A stretch of 39,572 bases of DNA from Beijerinckiaceae bacterium (GTDB lineage: Bacteria > Pseudomonadota > Alphaproteobacteria > Rhizobiales > Beijerinckiaceae), in assembly GCA_025459195.1 (NCBI GenBank), contig JALORF010000046.1, positions 1 to 39,572 on the forward strand, read 5' to 3'. Each line of letters begins with the position of its first letter. The stretch's first letter is position 1. Positions 12,640 through 21,358 of this stretch are shown here, one piece after another. The position numbers and the translations under genes were made by a program. A model generated the notes under the pieces. That model was not told the origin of the DNA. It saw only the letters and a list, made by a program, of their open reading frames with translations, and did no database searches.

Positions 12640-13347
12640 ATGACTGACACCGGCACAAGCCAGCCTGTCACCCCCGCGCTGTTCCTGTCGCAGGTCGACC
12701 GCAGCTATCCGCAGACGGGCGGCTCACTCGATATTCTCCAGAAGGCGGATTTCGCTATCTGGCCCGGCGAGCTGGTCGCGCTGGTCGCGCCGTCCGGAAC
12801 CGGAAAATCCACGCTGCTGCATGTTGCTGGCCTTCTCGAACACCCCGATGCCGGCGAGGTCTTCATCGGCGGTGTCGCCACAGCCAAGCTCGATGACAGT
12901 GCCCGCACGCGCCTGCGCCGCACCGAGATCGGCTTCGTGTATCAGTTCCACCACCTGCTTCCCGAGTTCTCGGCGCTCGAGAATGTGGTGATGCCGCAGC
13001 TCATCCGCGGGCTTGGCAAGGCGGAGGCAGCCAAGCGCGCCGCCGACCTGCTTGACTTCCTCGGCCTCGGCGCGCGCCTCAAGCACCGCCCCGGCGAGTT
13101 GTCCGGCGGCGAACAGCAGCGCGTCGCCATCGCGCGCGCTGTCGCCAATGCGCCGCGCCTTTTGCTGGCCGATGAACCGACCGGAAATCTCGATCCTGTG
13201 ACCTCTTCCCATGTCTTCCGCACCCTGACCTCGCTGGTGCGCGCCTCGGGCTTGGCGGCGCTGATCGCCACCCACAATCTCGACCTTGCTGCCCAGATGG
13301 ATCGGCGCGTGACCATCAAGGGCGGGCAGGTGGTGACGATGGATTGA
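12640..13347 (+). CDS. lolD: Lipoprotein-releasing ABC transporter ATP-binding protein
   Basis: ATPase subunit of the Lol lipoprotein-release transporter, 235 residues. Walker [10 protein letters not shown] (about residues 50-58), Q-loop [17 protein letters not shown] (the MacB/LolD-type sequence), signature [14 protein letters not shown], Walker [13 protein letters not shown], and the switch His in IATHN are all present. The ATG follows the lolC/E stop by 7 bases, with a GAGG at 12631-12634 serving as ribosome binding site, so the two are coupled. Regulation is probably from the proS promoter. Confidence 0.97.
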   Translation: MTDTGTSQPVTPALFLSQVDRSYPQTGGSLDILQKADFAIWPGELVALVAPSGTGKSTLLHVAGLLEHPDAGEVFIGGVATAKLDDSARTRLRRTEIGFVYQFHHLLPEFSALENVVMPQLIRGLGKAEAAKRAADLLDFLGLGARLKHRPGELSGGEQQRVAIARAVANAPRLLLADEPTGNLDPVTSSHVFRTLTSLVRASGLAALIATHNLDLAAQMDRRVTIKGGQVVTMD

Positions 13348-13515
13348 GCGCGCCGGCTTCGCGCCGTTTCACGCTTGGGTCTGGCGGGCCTTTGGGAGCG
13401 GCGCACCCGACGCTCCTGCTGTCGCCACGCAGTCGTTCGATGGTTGCGGTCAAGCCGTCTGAAGCAACCATTAACCGTCGATCTTTCGCTTGCGAAACCC
13501 CGTTGAATAGGCGAG

Positions 13516-13544
13516 TTGACAAGAGAACAAAACAAATACATAAA
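13516..13544 (+). promoter_or_regulatory. Candidate sigma-70 promoter upstream of the small ORF and dnaE
   Basis: A consensus -35 TTGACA (13516-13521) is followed 17 bases later by CATAAA (13539-13544); TACATA at 13537 is an alternative -10. The stretch is unusually A-rich for this genome and lies about 30 bases before the small ORF at 13574. It probably drives that ORF and perhaps dnaE. Confidence 0.45.
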
Positions 13545-13573
13545 GGGACATAACACAAACATGGAGTTCAGAC

Positions 13574-13678
13574 ATGACCCGCCGTCTGGTTGTTGGCGTC
13601 ACCGAAGTGGCGTCCCTCGGCACTTTCATCGCCATGATCCTGACATGGGCAGCGATCTTCGCGGCACCCGGCGTGTGA
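13574..13678 (+). CDS. Probable 34-residue membrane peptide upstream of dnaE
   Basis: Small ORF encoding a 34-residue peptide that starts MTRRLVVGVTE and ends IFAAPGV. A basic N-terminus is followed by one long hydrophobic helix (about residues 12-30, VASLGTFIAMILTWAAIFA), so a single-span inner-membrane peptide is predicted. Support: GGAG at 13563-13566 lies 7 bases before the ATG, a TTGACA promoter candidate lies just upstream, and the frame sits in an otherwise empty 472-base gap between lolD and dnaE. No family is recognised. An overlapping 72-codon frame (13516-13734) has Arg/His/Pro-rich composition and starts at the -35 box, so it is less credible. Confidence 0.45.
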   Translation: MTRRLVVGVTEVASLGTFIAMILTWAAIFAAPGV

Positions 13679-13803
13679 ACAACCTGGTCGTCGCCGGCGA
13701 AATTCCTCGACCTGCAGAGCCTTCGGCGCGATAGCTGGGGCGTGGCCTTTGGCGGGAGTCGCATGGCCGTTGTCGGGATCGCGCGGCGTGCGCCGTCCGC
13801 CGC

Positions 13804-13811
13804 AAAGGAGG
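13804..13811 (+). promoter_or_regulatory. Strong Shine-Dalgarno that fixes the dnaE start
   Basis: AAAGGAGG lies 8 bases before the ATG at 13820. It selects this ATG over in-frame GTG 13742 and ATG 13763, which would add 26 or 19 residues and have no comparable site. Confidence 0.8.
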
Positions 13812-13819
13812 CGCTGAAC

Positions 13820-16800
13820 ATGGCTGCTGCCGCATCCGATGCGGGGTTCGTTCACCTTCATGTTCATTCCAGTTTCTCGTTGCTGGAAGGGGCGATGACC
13901 ATCGCGACGCTGAGCAAGCTCGCGGTTGCCGATCGTCAGCCGGCGCTGGCCCTGACCGACACCAACAACCTGTTCGGTGCGCTGGAGTTTTCCGAGAAAC
14001 TGGCAGGATCCGGCGTGCAGCCGCTGGTCGGCATCCAGCTCAATGTCGATTGCGAGGATATCGCGGCCGATTCCAGGAAGCCGCTGCATGTTGTGCATCC
14101 GCATGTGGTCCTGCTGGCCGCCAGCGAGCACGGCTATGCCAATCTTCTGGCGCTGGTCAGCGCGGCCTACATGCTGCCCGAACTTGGCGTCTCGCCGTTT
14201 GTTCGTCTCGGGCTGCTGGCTGGGCACAGTGAGGGCGTGATCGCACTCACGGGCGGGGTTGGCGGTCCGGTCGATCTGGCCCTCGCTGAGGGCCGGCATG
14301 AACTGGCCCGTGCCAGGCTTGGCGTGTTGCAGGCCGCCTTCGGTGACCGGCTCTATGTCGAGGTGCAGCGCCCGGCAACGAGCGGCAGTCTTCCCACCGA
14401 GGCGGCGTTGCTCGGCCTCGCCTATGCCGCCGATCTTCCGATTGTCGCGACCAACATTCCGTTTTTCGGCAAGGCCGCCGACCATGAAGCCCATGATGCC
14501 CTGATGGCGATCGCATCTGGCCGGCTGATGTCCGACGACGAGCGCCGTCGTGTCAGCGAGGGCCAGTTCTTCGCTTCGCGCGCCGAGATGGCGCGGCGCT
14601 TTGCCGATCTGCCCGAGGCGCTGGAGACAACGCTGGAGGTCGCCATGCGCTGCGCCTGGCGACCGGTGGTGCGCAAGCCGATTCTGCCGCGTTATGAGAC
14701 CTCCAATGGCCGCGACGAGGCATCGGAGTTGCGGGACCAGGCCGAAGCCGGCCTGAGAGCCAGGCTTGCAGCCCATGGTCCGAGCGCCGGTTTCACGGTC
14801 GATGATTATGACAGGCGCCTTGCGTTCGAGCTGTCGATCATCGAGCGCATGCAGTTTCCGGGCTATTTTCTGATCGTGGCCGACTTCATCAAGTGGGCCA
14901 AATCGCAGGATATTCCTGTTGGACCGGGCCGTGGCTCGGGGGCTGGCTCGCTGGTGGCCTATGCGCTTACCATCACCGATGTGGACCCGTTGCGCTTCGG
15001 CCTGCTGTTCGAGCGCTTCCTCAATCCGGATCGCGTCTCGATGCCGGATTTCGACATCGACTTTTGCCAGGACCGGCGCGAAGAGGTGATCGAGTATGTC
15101 AAGCGGCGCTATGGCGACGAGCGCGTGGCGCAGATCATCACGTTTGGCACCCTGCTGGCCCGGGGCGTCATGCGCGATGTCGGGCGCGTTCTCGAAATGC
15201 CGTATGGCCAGGTCGACAAGCTGACCAAGCTCGTGCCACAGGCGCCGGGCAAGATCACGCCGCTGGCGGAAGCGATCTCGGGCGAGCCGAAGCTCCAGAT
15301 GGCCGCCAATGACGAGCCCATCGTGGCCCGTATGCTGGAAATCGCGCAGAAGCTGGAGGGCCTGCATCGCCATGCCTCGACCCATGCCGCCGGCGTGGTG
15401 ATTGGTGACCGCGCTCTGGACCGGCTCGTGCCGCTGTATCGAGACCCGCGCACGGGTGCGCGCGTCACGCAGTACAACATGAAGTGGGTCGAGCAGGCCG
15501 GGCTGGTGAAGTTCGATTTCCTCGGCCTCAAGACCTTGACGGTGCTGACAACAGCCGTGCGGCTGATCGCCCAGCGCGGCATTGCGGTGGCGCTCGACGC
15601 CTTGCCTTTCGACGATCCGAAGACCTACGAGATGCTGGCGCGCGGCGAAACGGTCGGTGTGTTCCAGGTGGAAAGCGCTGGCATGCGCAAGGCGCTGGTC
15701 GAGATGAAGGCCGACCGTGTCGAGGACCTGATCGCGCTGGTGGCGCTGTATCGGCCCGGCCCGATGGACAACATTCCCACGTATTGCCGGCGCAAGCTGG
15801 GGCTGGAAAAGGCGACCTACCTTCACCCCAAGCTGGAGCCTTTCCTGTCCGAAACCCATGGCATCATTGTCTATCAGGAACAGGTGATGCAGGTGGCACA
15901 GGCCTTGTCGGGCTATTCGCTCGGCGAGGCCGATCTGTTGCGCCGCGCCATGGGCAAGAAGGTCAAGGCGGAGATGGATGCGCAGCGTGACCGGTTCACG
16001 CGCGGTGCGGTCGAGCGCGGTCTGTCCGAGGATCTGGCCTCCGAGATCTTCGACCTTTTGGCCAAGTTCGCCGATTACGGCTTCAACAAGAGCCATGCCG
16101 CCGCCTATGCCGTGGTGTCCTACCAGACGGCCTATCTCAAGGCGAATTTCCCCGTCGAGTTCATGGCAGCCTCGATGACGCTGGACATGTCGAACACCGA
16201 CAAGCTGGCCGAGTTCAGGCGCGATGCCGAGCGCATGGGGATCAAGGTCGAGCCACCGTCGATCAACCGGTCGGGTGTGCACTTTGACGTGCGCGATGGC
16301 CGCATCTTCTATGCGCTGGCGGCGATCCGGGGCGTCGGGCAGGAGGCCGTGGCCTCGCTGGTGGCCGCGCGCGGGGAGGGCGGTCCCTATCGCAGTCTGG
16401 AGGATCTCGCCCGGCGGCTCGACACGCGCAAGGTCAACAAACGCACGCTTGAGGCCCTGATTGCGGCAGGCGCCTTCGATGAGTTGGAGCCGGACCGGGC
16501 CCGCGCCATCGCCGCCATCGATGGCATCGTGGCTCTGGCGCAGCGCACGCGCGAGTCGGCCGAGGGTGGGCAGGACGAGCTGTTCGGCTCTGGCGCCATC
16601 GACGCGCTGGTGATCCCGCCGCACGTGCAGTGGCTGGCCTCCGAGAAGCTGCAACGCGAACATGCGGCGGTCGGCTTTTTTCTCAGCGGCCATCCGCTCG
16701 ATGACTATGCCGGGGTGCTGCATCGCATGCGCGTACGGCGCTTTTCGGAGTTTTCCGCGACAGTGCGGCAGACCGGGGCTTCCATGGGCCGCATCGCCGC

Positions 16801-17260
16801 TTCGGTGATCGACCGCTCCGAGCGCCGCACCCGGACCGGCAACAAGATGGGTATCGTGCAGCTCTCCGATCAGAGCGGCCATTTCGAGGCGGTGCTGTTT
16901 TCGGAAGGCCTGCAGCGCTTCCGCGATCTGCTGGAGCCGGGCAAGGTCGTGCTGCTGATGGTCTCGGCCACGCTCGATGGCGACGAGGTCAAGCCGCGCA
17001 TCGAAAATGTCGAGCCGCTCGATGCCGCCGCCGCGCGCCAGAAGCAGGACATGCGCATCTTCGTGCGCGACGACAAGCCCGTCGCGGCCCTCGCCGAGCG
17101 GCTGAAGCAGCAGGGCGATGCCCGCGTCTCGGTCGTGGTTATCGTCGATCAGGGCGACGAGGAGATCGAGATCGAACTGCCCGGCAAGCGCCTCGTCAGC
17201 CCCCAGATCGCTGGCGCGCTGAGGGCTGTGCCGGGTGTGGTAAGCGTGGATTTGATGTGA
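13820..17260 (+). CDS. dnaE: DNA polymerase III subunit alpha
   Basis: Replicative polymerase (C-family) catalytic subunit, 1146 residues from this start. The N-terminal PHP domain begins FVHLHVHSSFSLLEG (residues about 11-25); its second motif reads ALTDTNNLFG, lacking the His-Gly of an intact metal site, so the PHP domain is probably structural, as in other proteobacterial DnaE. The palm has GPGRGSGAGSLV and the catalytic aspartates in PDFDIDF (Asp410, Asp412). A fingers region, a helix-hairpin-helix (about residues 870-900) and a C-terminal OB fold (about 995-1060) follow. It is the DnaE1 type, not the error-prone ImuC/DnaE2 type, judging from length and the family-typical start. The next gene is 397 bases away. 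Confidence 0.97.
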   Translation: MAAAASDAGFVHLHVHSSFSLLEGAMTIATLSKLAVADRQPALALTDTNNLFGALEFSEKLAGSGVQPLVGIQLNVDCEDIAADSRKPLHVVHPHVVLLAASEHGYANLLALVSAAYMLPELGVSPFVRLGLLAGHSEGVIALTGGVGGPVDLALAEGRHELARARLGVLQAAFGDRLYVEVQRPATSGSLPTEAALLGLAYAADLPIVATNIPFFGKAADHEAHDALMAIASGRLMSDDERRRVSEGQFFASRAEMARRFADLPEALETTLEVAMRCAWRPVVRKPILPRYETSNGRDEASELRDQAEAGLRARLAAHGPSAGFTVDDYDRRLAFELSIIERMQFPGYFLIVADFIKWAKSQDIPVGPGRGSGAGSLVAYALTITDVDPLRFGLLFERFLNPDRVSMPDFDIDFCQDRREEVIEYVKRRYGDERVAQIITFGTLLARGVMRDVGRVLEMPYGQVDKLTKLVPQAPGKITPLAEAISGEPKLQMAANDEPIVARMLEIAQKLEGLHRHASTHAAGVVIGDRALDRLVPLYRDPRTGARVTQYNMKWVEQAGLVKFDFLGLKTLTVLTTAVRLIAQRGIAVALDALPFDDPKTYEMLARGETVGVFQVESAGMRKALVEMKADRVEDLIALVALYRPGPMDNIPTYCRRKLGLEKATYLHPKLEPFLSETHGIIVYQEQVMQVAQALSGYSLGEADLLRRAMGKKVKAEMDAQRDRFTRGAVERGLSEDLASEIFDLLAKFADYGFNKSHAAAYAVVSYQTAYLKANFPVEFMAASMTLDMSNTDKLAEFRRDAERMGIKVEPPSINRSGVHFDVRDGRIFYALAAIRGVGQEAVASLVAARGEGGPYRSLEDLARRLDTRKVNKRTLEALIAAGAFDELEPDRARAIAAIDGIVALAQRTRESAEGGQDELFGSGAIDALVIPPHVQWLASEKLQREHAAVGFFLSGHPLDDYAGVLHRMRVRRFSEFSATVRQTGASMGRIAASVIDRSERRTRTGNKMGIVQLSDQSGHFEAVLFSEGLQRFRDLLEPGKVVLLMVSATLDGDEVKPRIENVEPLDAAAARQKQDMRIFVRDDKPVAALAERLKQQGDARVSVVVIVDQGDEEIEIELPGKRLVSPQIAGALRAVPGVVSVDLM

Positions 17261-17304
17261 AGGCGAGGAGGCTCACCGGCGCGCTGGATAGTGACACCCC
17301 ACCC

Positions 17305-17331
17305 GTCATGGTCGGGCTTGACCCGGCCATG
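17305..17331 (+). repeat. REP-like palindrome, copy A
   Basis: Hairpin with 10-base arms CATGGTCGGG / CCCGGCCATG (one G-T pair) around the loop CTTGA, preceded by GT to give GTCATGGTCGGGCTTGACCC. It resembles the GTCAT...CTTGA...CCGG intergenic palindromes widespread in Hyphomicrobiales genomes (from memory). A second, related copy lies 58 bases further on in opposite orientation. Confidence 0.65.
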
Positions 17332-17388
17332 GCAGTGACGAATCATGACGTGCGCATCGCCCCTTCCGGACAAGAGACAAGCGGCGGG

Positions 17389-17414
17389 CGATCCCGGCTC
17401 AAGGCCGGGATGAC
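17389..17414 (-). repeat. REP-like palindrome, copy B, inverted
   Basis: Read on the minus strand: GTCATCCCGGCCTTGAGCCG..., a perfect 8-base stem (ATCCCGGC / GCCGGGAT, 17391-17411) with a 5-base loop that reads CTTGA on the minus strand. It shares the GTCAT lead and CTTGA loop with copy A and faces it, so the two form a BIME-like pair within the dnaE-rpsB gap. Confidence 0.65.
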
Positions 17415-17657
17415 AGACCGTCTGTGACGGACGAACTCAGGGCCGAGCCGGGCATGTGTTTTCGGCGAAAGAAGGCAAAAGCCGGTCGAGCCGTGCCTTT
17501 CGGGGTTGCCAAAGGCGGCAATCGACTGTACTCGCGCGTCATCCCACATGCGGGCTTTATCGGTCGGAAGTTTATTCCGTCCATCCGGTGGCTGATCCTG
17601 GCTTGGCCCTGATCCGCCGCACTGGTCCGCAGAGGCACTCGTAACCGGAGAAGACCC
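17415..17657 (+). other. Gene-free leader region before rpsB
   Basis: 243 bases between the second REP-like palindrome and rpsB. No credible ORF was seen. A short inverted repeat GCCTTT...AAAGGC (17495-17516, 10-base loop) is present. A TTGCCA (17506-17511) is followed 17 bases later by TACTCG, a poor -10, so I do not call a promoter. A GGAG ribosome binding site at 17647-17650 serves rpsB. The long untranslated stretch could hold autoregulatory structure for S2, as in other bacteria, but nothing specific was recognised. Confidence 0.4.
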
Positions 17658-18656
17658 ATGGCAGTTCCTGAATTTTCCATGCGCCAATTGCTTGAGGCTG
17701 GCGCGCACTTTGGCCACCAGTCGCACCGCTGGAACCCGAAGATGTCGCAATACATCTTCGGCGAGCGCAACAAGATCCACATCATCGATCTGGCCCAGTC
17801 CGTGCCGATGCTGCACCGCGCCCTCCAGGCCGTCAGCGACACCGTGGCCCGTGGCGGCCGCGTGCTGTTCGTCGGCACCAAGCGCCAGGCGCAGGATCTG
17901 GTCGCCGATGCGGCCAAGCGCTCGGCCCAGTATTATGTGAACTCGCGCTGGCTCGGCGGCATGCTGACCAACTGGAAGACCATTTCCGGTTCGATCCAGC
18001 GCCTGCGCAAGCTCGACGAGATGCTCGCGGTCGGGGCCCAGGGCCTGACCAAGAAGGAGCGCCTGATGCTGTCGCGTGAGCGCGACAACCTCGAAAAGGC
18101 GCTCGGCGGCATCAAGGACATGGGCGGCACGCCGGACATGATCTTTGTGATCGACACCAACAAGGAGCAGCTTGCCGTCAAGGAAGCGCAGCGCCTCAAC
18201 ATTCCAGTGGCGGCGATCGTCGACACCAATTGCGATCCTGACGGCATCACCTTCCCGGTTCCGGGCAATGATGATGCTGGCCGCGCCATTTCGCTGTATT
18301 GCGATCTGGTGGCCCGCGCCGCTCTTGATGGCATCGCCCGCGGCCAGGGCAACAGCGGCGTCGACATGGGCGCTTCCGAAGCCCCGATGGTCGAGACCCT
18401 GCCGACCGAGACCGCAGCCGTGACCGGCTTCGAGCTGCTCACCGCCCCGCGCGGCGCACCGGACGATCTCACCAAGCTGACGGGCGTTGGCCCCGAGCTG
18501 GAGAAGAAGCTCAACGAAGGCGGCCTGTTCCACTACTGGCAGTTTGCCGCGATGTCGCCAGCCGACGAGATGACGGTCGATGCCGCTCTCAAGCTCAGCG
18601 GCCGCATCGCGCGCGATGGCTGGATCGCCCAGGCCCGTTCGCTCGGCGACGCATGA
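17658..18656 (+). CDS. rpsB: 30S ribosomal protein S2 with C-terminal extension
   Basis: Ribosomal protein S2 of the small subunit, needed for S1 binding and initiation. The core (residues about 1-235) is typical: [22 protein letters not shown] at the start, then [12 protein letters not shown] and [11 protein letters not shown]. The product is 332 residues where the bacterial norm is about 240. Residues about 255-332 form an added domain with a helix-hairpin-helix-like segment ([19 protein letters not shown]) and an aromatic run FHYWQFAAM, a tail I associate with Hyphomicrobiales S2. GGAG lies 7 bases before the ATG. tsf follows after 127 bases, the usual rpsB-tsf pair. Confidence 0.98.
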   Translation: MAVPEFSMRQLLEAGAHFGHQSHRWNPKMSQYIFGERNKIHIIDLAQSVPMLHRALQAVSDTVARGGRVLFVGTKRQAQDLVADAAKRSAQYYVNSRWLGGMLTNWKTISGSIQRLRKLDEMLAVGAQGLTKKERLMLSRERDNLEKALGGIKDMGGTPDMIFVIDTNKEQLAVKEAQRLNIPVAAIVDTNCDPDGITFPVPGNDDAGRAISLYCDLVARAALDGIARGQGNSGVDMGASEAPMVETLPTETAAVTGFELLTAPRGAPDDLTKLTGVGPELEKKLNEGGLFHYWQFAAMSPADEMTVDAALKLSGRIARDGWIAQARSLGDA

Positions 18657-18700
18657 GGCCGCGGGGCATCACCGCCCCGGTCTCGCCCCATCCACACGCG

Positions 18701-18734
18701 CCGGCGCAACCTTCGGGGTGCGCCGGTTCTCGTT
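18701..18734 (+). terminator. UUCG-capped hairpin between rpsB and tsf (probable attenuator)
   Basis: CCGGCGCA...TGCGCCGG (8-bp perfect stem), one mismatch, then CC-TTCG-GG forms a very stable C(UUCG)G tetraloop hairpin at 18701-18726, followed by the T-rich TTCTCGTT. It lies 44 bases after the rpsB stop. A partial terminator would let tsf be made at a different level from S2; partial termination between rpsB and tsf is known in E. coli. A smaller GC hairpin without a T-run is at 18662-18679. Confidence 0.55.
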
Positions 18735-18783
18735 ATCAGCATGCCCGGAACAGCCGGGCCCTCCGTTCGAAAGGTGAAAAGAG

Positions 18784-19707
18784 ATGTCCGTGATTTCGGC
18801 TGCCATGGTGAAAGAACTGCGCGACAAGACCGACGCAGGCATGATGGATTGCAAGTCGGCGCTGGTGGAAACGGGCGGCGACATGGAAGCCGCCGTCGAC
18901 TGGCTGCGCAAGAAGGGCCTGTCCAAGGCCGCCAAGAAGGCCGGCCGCATCGCCGCTGAAGGCCTGGTGGCGATCGTCGCCACCGGCACGCAGGGCGTGG
19001 TGGTCGAGGTTAACGCCGAAACCGACTTCCTGGCCAAGAACGAACAGTTCCAGACACTCGCGCGGAACGTCGCAGGCGTGGCGCTCGCGGTCGGTGACGA
19101 TGTCGAGGCCGTGAAGGCAGCCGCCTATCCGGGTGGCGGCACTGTGCAGGACGCGATTGCCAACGCCATCGCCACCATCGGCGAGAACATGGCCCTGCGC
19201 CGCGCCCGCAAGTTCGAGGTGTCCGCCGGCGTTGTGGCTTCCTACCTGCACAATGCCGCGGGCGAAGGCCTTGGCCGCATCGGTGTGCTGGTTGCGCTGG
19301 AATCGCCTGGCAAGAGCGACGAACTGGCTGCACTTGGCCGCCAGCTTGCCATGCATGTCGCCGCAGCCAACCCGGTCGCACTCGATCTCGCATCGGTGGC
19401 GCCCGACGTGCTGGCGCGCGAAAAGGCAATCCTGGCCGAGAAGAACGCAGGCAAGCCAGCCCATGTCATGGACAAGATCGTCGAGTCGGGCATGAAGTCC
19501 TACGCCAAGGAATACTGCCTGCTCGAACAGACCTACATCCACGATGGCTCGAAGTCGGTGAGCCAGGCGCTCAAGGACGCCGAAGGCAAGGTCGGCGGCC
19601 CGATCAAGCTGACGGGGTTCGCCCGATTTGCACTCGGCGAGGGAATCGAGAAAGAGGAAAGCGACTTCGCGGCGGAAGTCGCGGCGGCGGCGGGCGGAAA
19701 AGCCTGA
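18784..19707 (+). CDS. tsf: Translation elongation factor Ts
   Basis: EF-Ts, the guanine nucleotide exchange factor for EF-Tu, 307 residues. The N-terminal UBA-like domain is clear ([19 protein letters not shown] at residues about 6-24), followed by the core exchange domain with the conserved [14 protein letters not shown] (about 77-90) and a C-terminal coiled region ending QTYIHD...[10 protein letters not shown]. An AAGGTG stretch precedes the ATG. It is the second gene of the rpsB-tsf unit and ends at a strong intrinsic terminator. Confidence 0.98.
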   Translation: MSVISAAMVKELRDKTDAGMMDCKSALVETGGDMEAAVDWLRKKGLSKAAKKAGRIAAEGLVAIVATGTQGVVVEVNAETDFLAKNEQFQTLARNVAGVALAVGDDVEAVKAAAYPGGGTVQDAIANAIATIGENMALRRARKFEVSAGVVASYLHNAAGEGLGRIGVLVALESPGKSDELAALGRQLAMHVAAANPVALDLASVAPDVLAREKAILAEKNAGKPAHVMDKIVESGMKSYAKEYCLLEQTYIHDGSKSVSQALKDAEGKVGGPIKLTGFARFALGEGIEKEESDFAAEVAAAAGGKA

Positions 19708-19721
19708 TTGTCAGGACCACC

Positions 19722-19750
19722 AAAGCGGCGCCGGGTGCGCCGCTTTTTTT
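19722..19750 (+). terminator. Intrinsic terminator after tsf
   Basis: A perfect 10-bp stem AAAGCGGCGC / GCGCCGCTTT (19722-19731 and 19737-19746) with loop CGGGT, ending in an unbroken run of seven T. It begins 15 bases after the tsf stop. This is the clearest rho-independent terminator in the window; it ends the rpsB-tsf unit and implies a separate promoter for pyrH or regulated read-through. Confidence 0.9.
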
Positions 19751-19781
19751 ATGGGTGCCGGGGCGACATGCGCCCTGATGC

Positions 19782-19790
19782 AGGAGGAGG
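19782..19790 (+). promoter_or_regulatory. Strong Shine-Dalgarno that fixes the pyrH start
   Basis: AGGAGGAGG ends 7 bases before the ATG at 19798. Upstream in-frame starts, such as one at 19708, would place the terminator hairpin and T-run inside the gene and are not credible. Confidence 0.75.
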
Positions 19791-19797
19791 CGAGGGC

Positions 19798-20511
19798 ATG
19801 ACCAGGTTCAAGCGCGTGCTGATCAAGCTCTCGGGTGAGGCTCTTGCGGCTCCCGATGGCTACTGGCTCTACCCGCCTGTGCTCAACACGCTGGCCGCCG
19901 ATATTGCCGAAGCCTCGCGCGCCGGCATCGAGATCGCGCTGGTCATCGGCGGCGGCAACATCATTCGCGGTGCGCGCGTCAGTTCCGCAGGCTGGATCGA
20001 CCGGGCCACAGCCGATTCCATGGGCATGCTGGCCACGGCGATGAACTCGATTGCGCTCGAAAACGCGGTCAACGCCGCCGGCGTCACGGCGCGCACCATG
20101 TCGGCAGTGTCCATGCCGACCATCTGCGAGACTTATGCCCGCCAGCCGGCCTTGCACCACATGGAGCGCGGCCATGTGGTCATCATCGCGGGCGGCACTG
20201 GCAATCCGTTCTTCACCACGGACACAGCCGCGGTGCTGCGCGCGGCGGAATTGAAGTGCGAGGCCGTGTTCAAGGCCACGCAGGTCGATGGTGTCTATTC
20301 GGCAGACCCCAAGAAGGACCCGTCCGCCACGCGCTACGACCAACTCACCCATGCCGAAGCGATTGCCAGGGAACTGGGCGTGATGGACACGGCTGCCTTC
20401 GCGCTGGCCCGCGATGCGAACCTCACCATCGGGGTGTTCTCGATCGCCCAGCCCGGCGCGATCTCCGCCGTTCTGCAGGGCAGTGGCCGCGCCACCTATG
20501 TTGTCCCGTGA
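19798..20511 (+). CDS. pyrH: UMP kinase
   Basis: Uridylate kinase, which converts UMP + ATP to UDP + ADP in pyrimidine nucleotide synthesis; bacterial type of the amino acid kinase fold, hexameric. 237 residues from the ATG chosen by the strong Shine-Dalgarno. Motifs: RVLIKLSGEAL at the N-terminus, VIGGGNIIRG (about residues 55-64), the UMP-binding DSMGMLATAMN region, GGTGNPFFTTDTAA (about 140-153), and KATQVDGVYSADPKKDP. It starts the long pyrH-lpxB series on this strand; frr follows after 151 bases. Confidence 0.97.
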   Translation: MTRFKRVLIKLSGEALAAPDGYWLYPPVLNTLAADIAEASRAGIEIALVIGGGNIIRGARVSSAGWIDRATADSMGMLATAMNSIALENAVNAAGVTARTMSAVSMPTICETYARQPALHHMERGHVVIIAGGTGNPFFTTDTAAVLRAAELKCEAVFKATQVDGVYSADPKKDPSATRYDQLTHAEAIARELGVMDTAAFALARDANLTIGVFSIAQPGAISAVLQGSGRATYVVP

Positions 20512-20662
20512 AGACAGTTCGCCGCCCCGCGCAGAAGGCTTGACCGGCTCTGGTCGGATCAGCATGGTCATGCAGGCTGCGTCGCGCTTGCCGGGATGGA
20601 TATTGCCTGATCGTCCCGCGAAGCTCGGCCCCCGTTCCAGATGACAGAAGAAGGCCCCCTCC

Positions 20663-21226
20663 ATGGCTCCTCCGATCTTTGATCTCAATGACGTCAAGCG
20701 CCGCATGCAGGGTGCCGTGGCTTCGCTCAAGCACGATCTGAACTCGCTGCGCACTGGCCGGGCCTCCGCCAGCGTGCTCGATCCGATCATGGTCGATGCC
20801 TACGGCTCGAAGATGCCGCTCAATCAGGTCGCGACGGTCAGCGTGCCCGAAGCGCGTCTGCTCAGTGTCATGGTCTGGGATCGGGCCATGGCCGCAGCCG
20901 TTGACAAGGCGATCCGGGATTCCGATCTTGGCCTCAATCCGCAGACGGAAGGCCAGACCATCCGCATCCGCATTCCCGAATTGAACGAGCAGCGCCGCAA
21001 GGAACTGGTCAAGGTCGCCCACAAATACTCGGAAGAGGCGAGGGTGGCGGTGCGTCACGTCCGCCGGGACGGGCTCGAAATCCTGAAGAAGCTCGAAAAG
21101 GACGGCCACATGTCGGAAGACGATGCGGCCCGCCAGTCCGATCAGGTTCAGAAGGCCACGGACCAGTCAGTCGCCGACATTGATGCCGCGCTCGCAACAA
21201 AGGAAAAGGAGATCATGCAGGTCTGA
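20663..21226 (+). CDS. frr: Ribosome recycling factor
   Basis: RRF splits post-termination ribosomes together with EF-G. 187 residues, the normal length. It has the expected long helical domain (residues about 5-30 and 105-185), the conserved [21 protein letters not shown] hinge region, [23 protein letters not shown], and the C-terminal helix pattern [23 protein letters not shown] precedes the ATG. pyrH-frr adjacency is the usual bacterial arrangement. A weak hairpin (21255-21276) lies after the stop. Confidence 0.98.
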   Translation: MAPPIFDLNDVKRRMQGAVASLKHDLNSLRTGRASASVLDPIMVDAYGSKMPLNQVATVSVPEARLLSVMVWDRAMAAAVDKAIRDSDLGLNPQTEGQTIRIRIPELNEQRRKELVKVAHKYSEEARVAVRHVRRDGLEILKKLEKDGHMSEDDAARQSDQVQKATDQSVADIDAALATKEKEIMQV

Positions 21227-21358
21227 TTCTGCTGGTCTTTCCGTGGCCGACATTAGATCAGTTTTGATCCTGATCTTTCCCGGTTCACGAAATGTCTGTG
21301 TTGCGTGCCGCGCCGATGGCTTAATTTCGGCTCTCACCGAACCACGTCTGACGGGATC

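Noticed and set aside
13354-13369. Possible terminator after lolD (CGGC-TTCGC-GCCG-TTT)
   Set aside because: Only a 4-bp stem and three T; too weak to call.
13742-13819. Upstream starts for dnaE (GTG 13742, ATG 13763)
   Set aside because: The AAAGGAGG site 8 bases before ATG 13820 and the family-like N-terminus favour 13820.
13568-16882. 1104-codon open frame on the minus strand opposite dnaE
   Set aside because: Same antisense artefact; dnaE on the plus strand carries all polymerase motifs.
19708-19797. Extended pyrH start at 19708
   Set aside because: It would run through the tsf terminator hairpin and T-run; AGGAGGAGG before 19798 marks the real start.
21255-21278. Hairpin AGATCAG...CTGATCT after frr
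   Set aside because: Seven AT-rich base pairs with an 8-base loop and only three T; could be chance.
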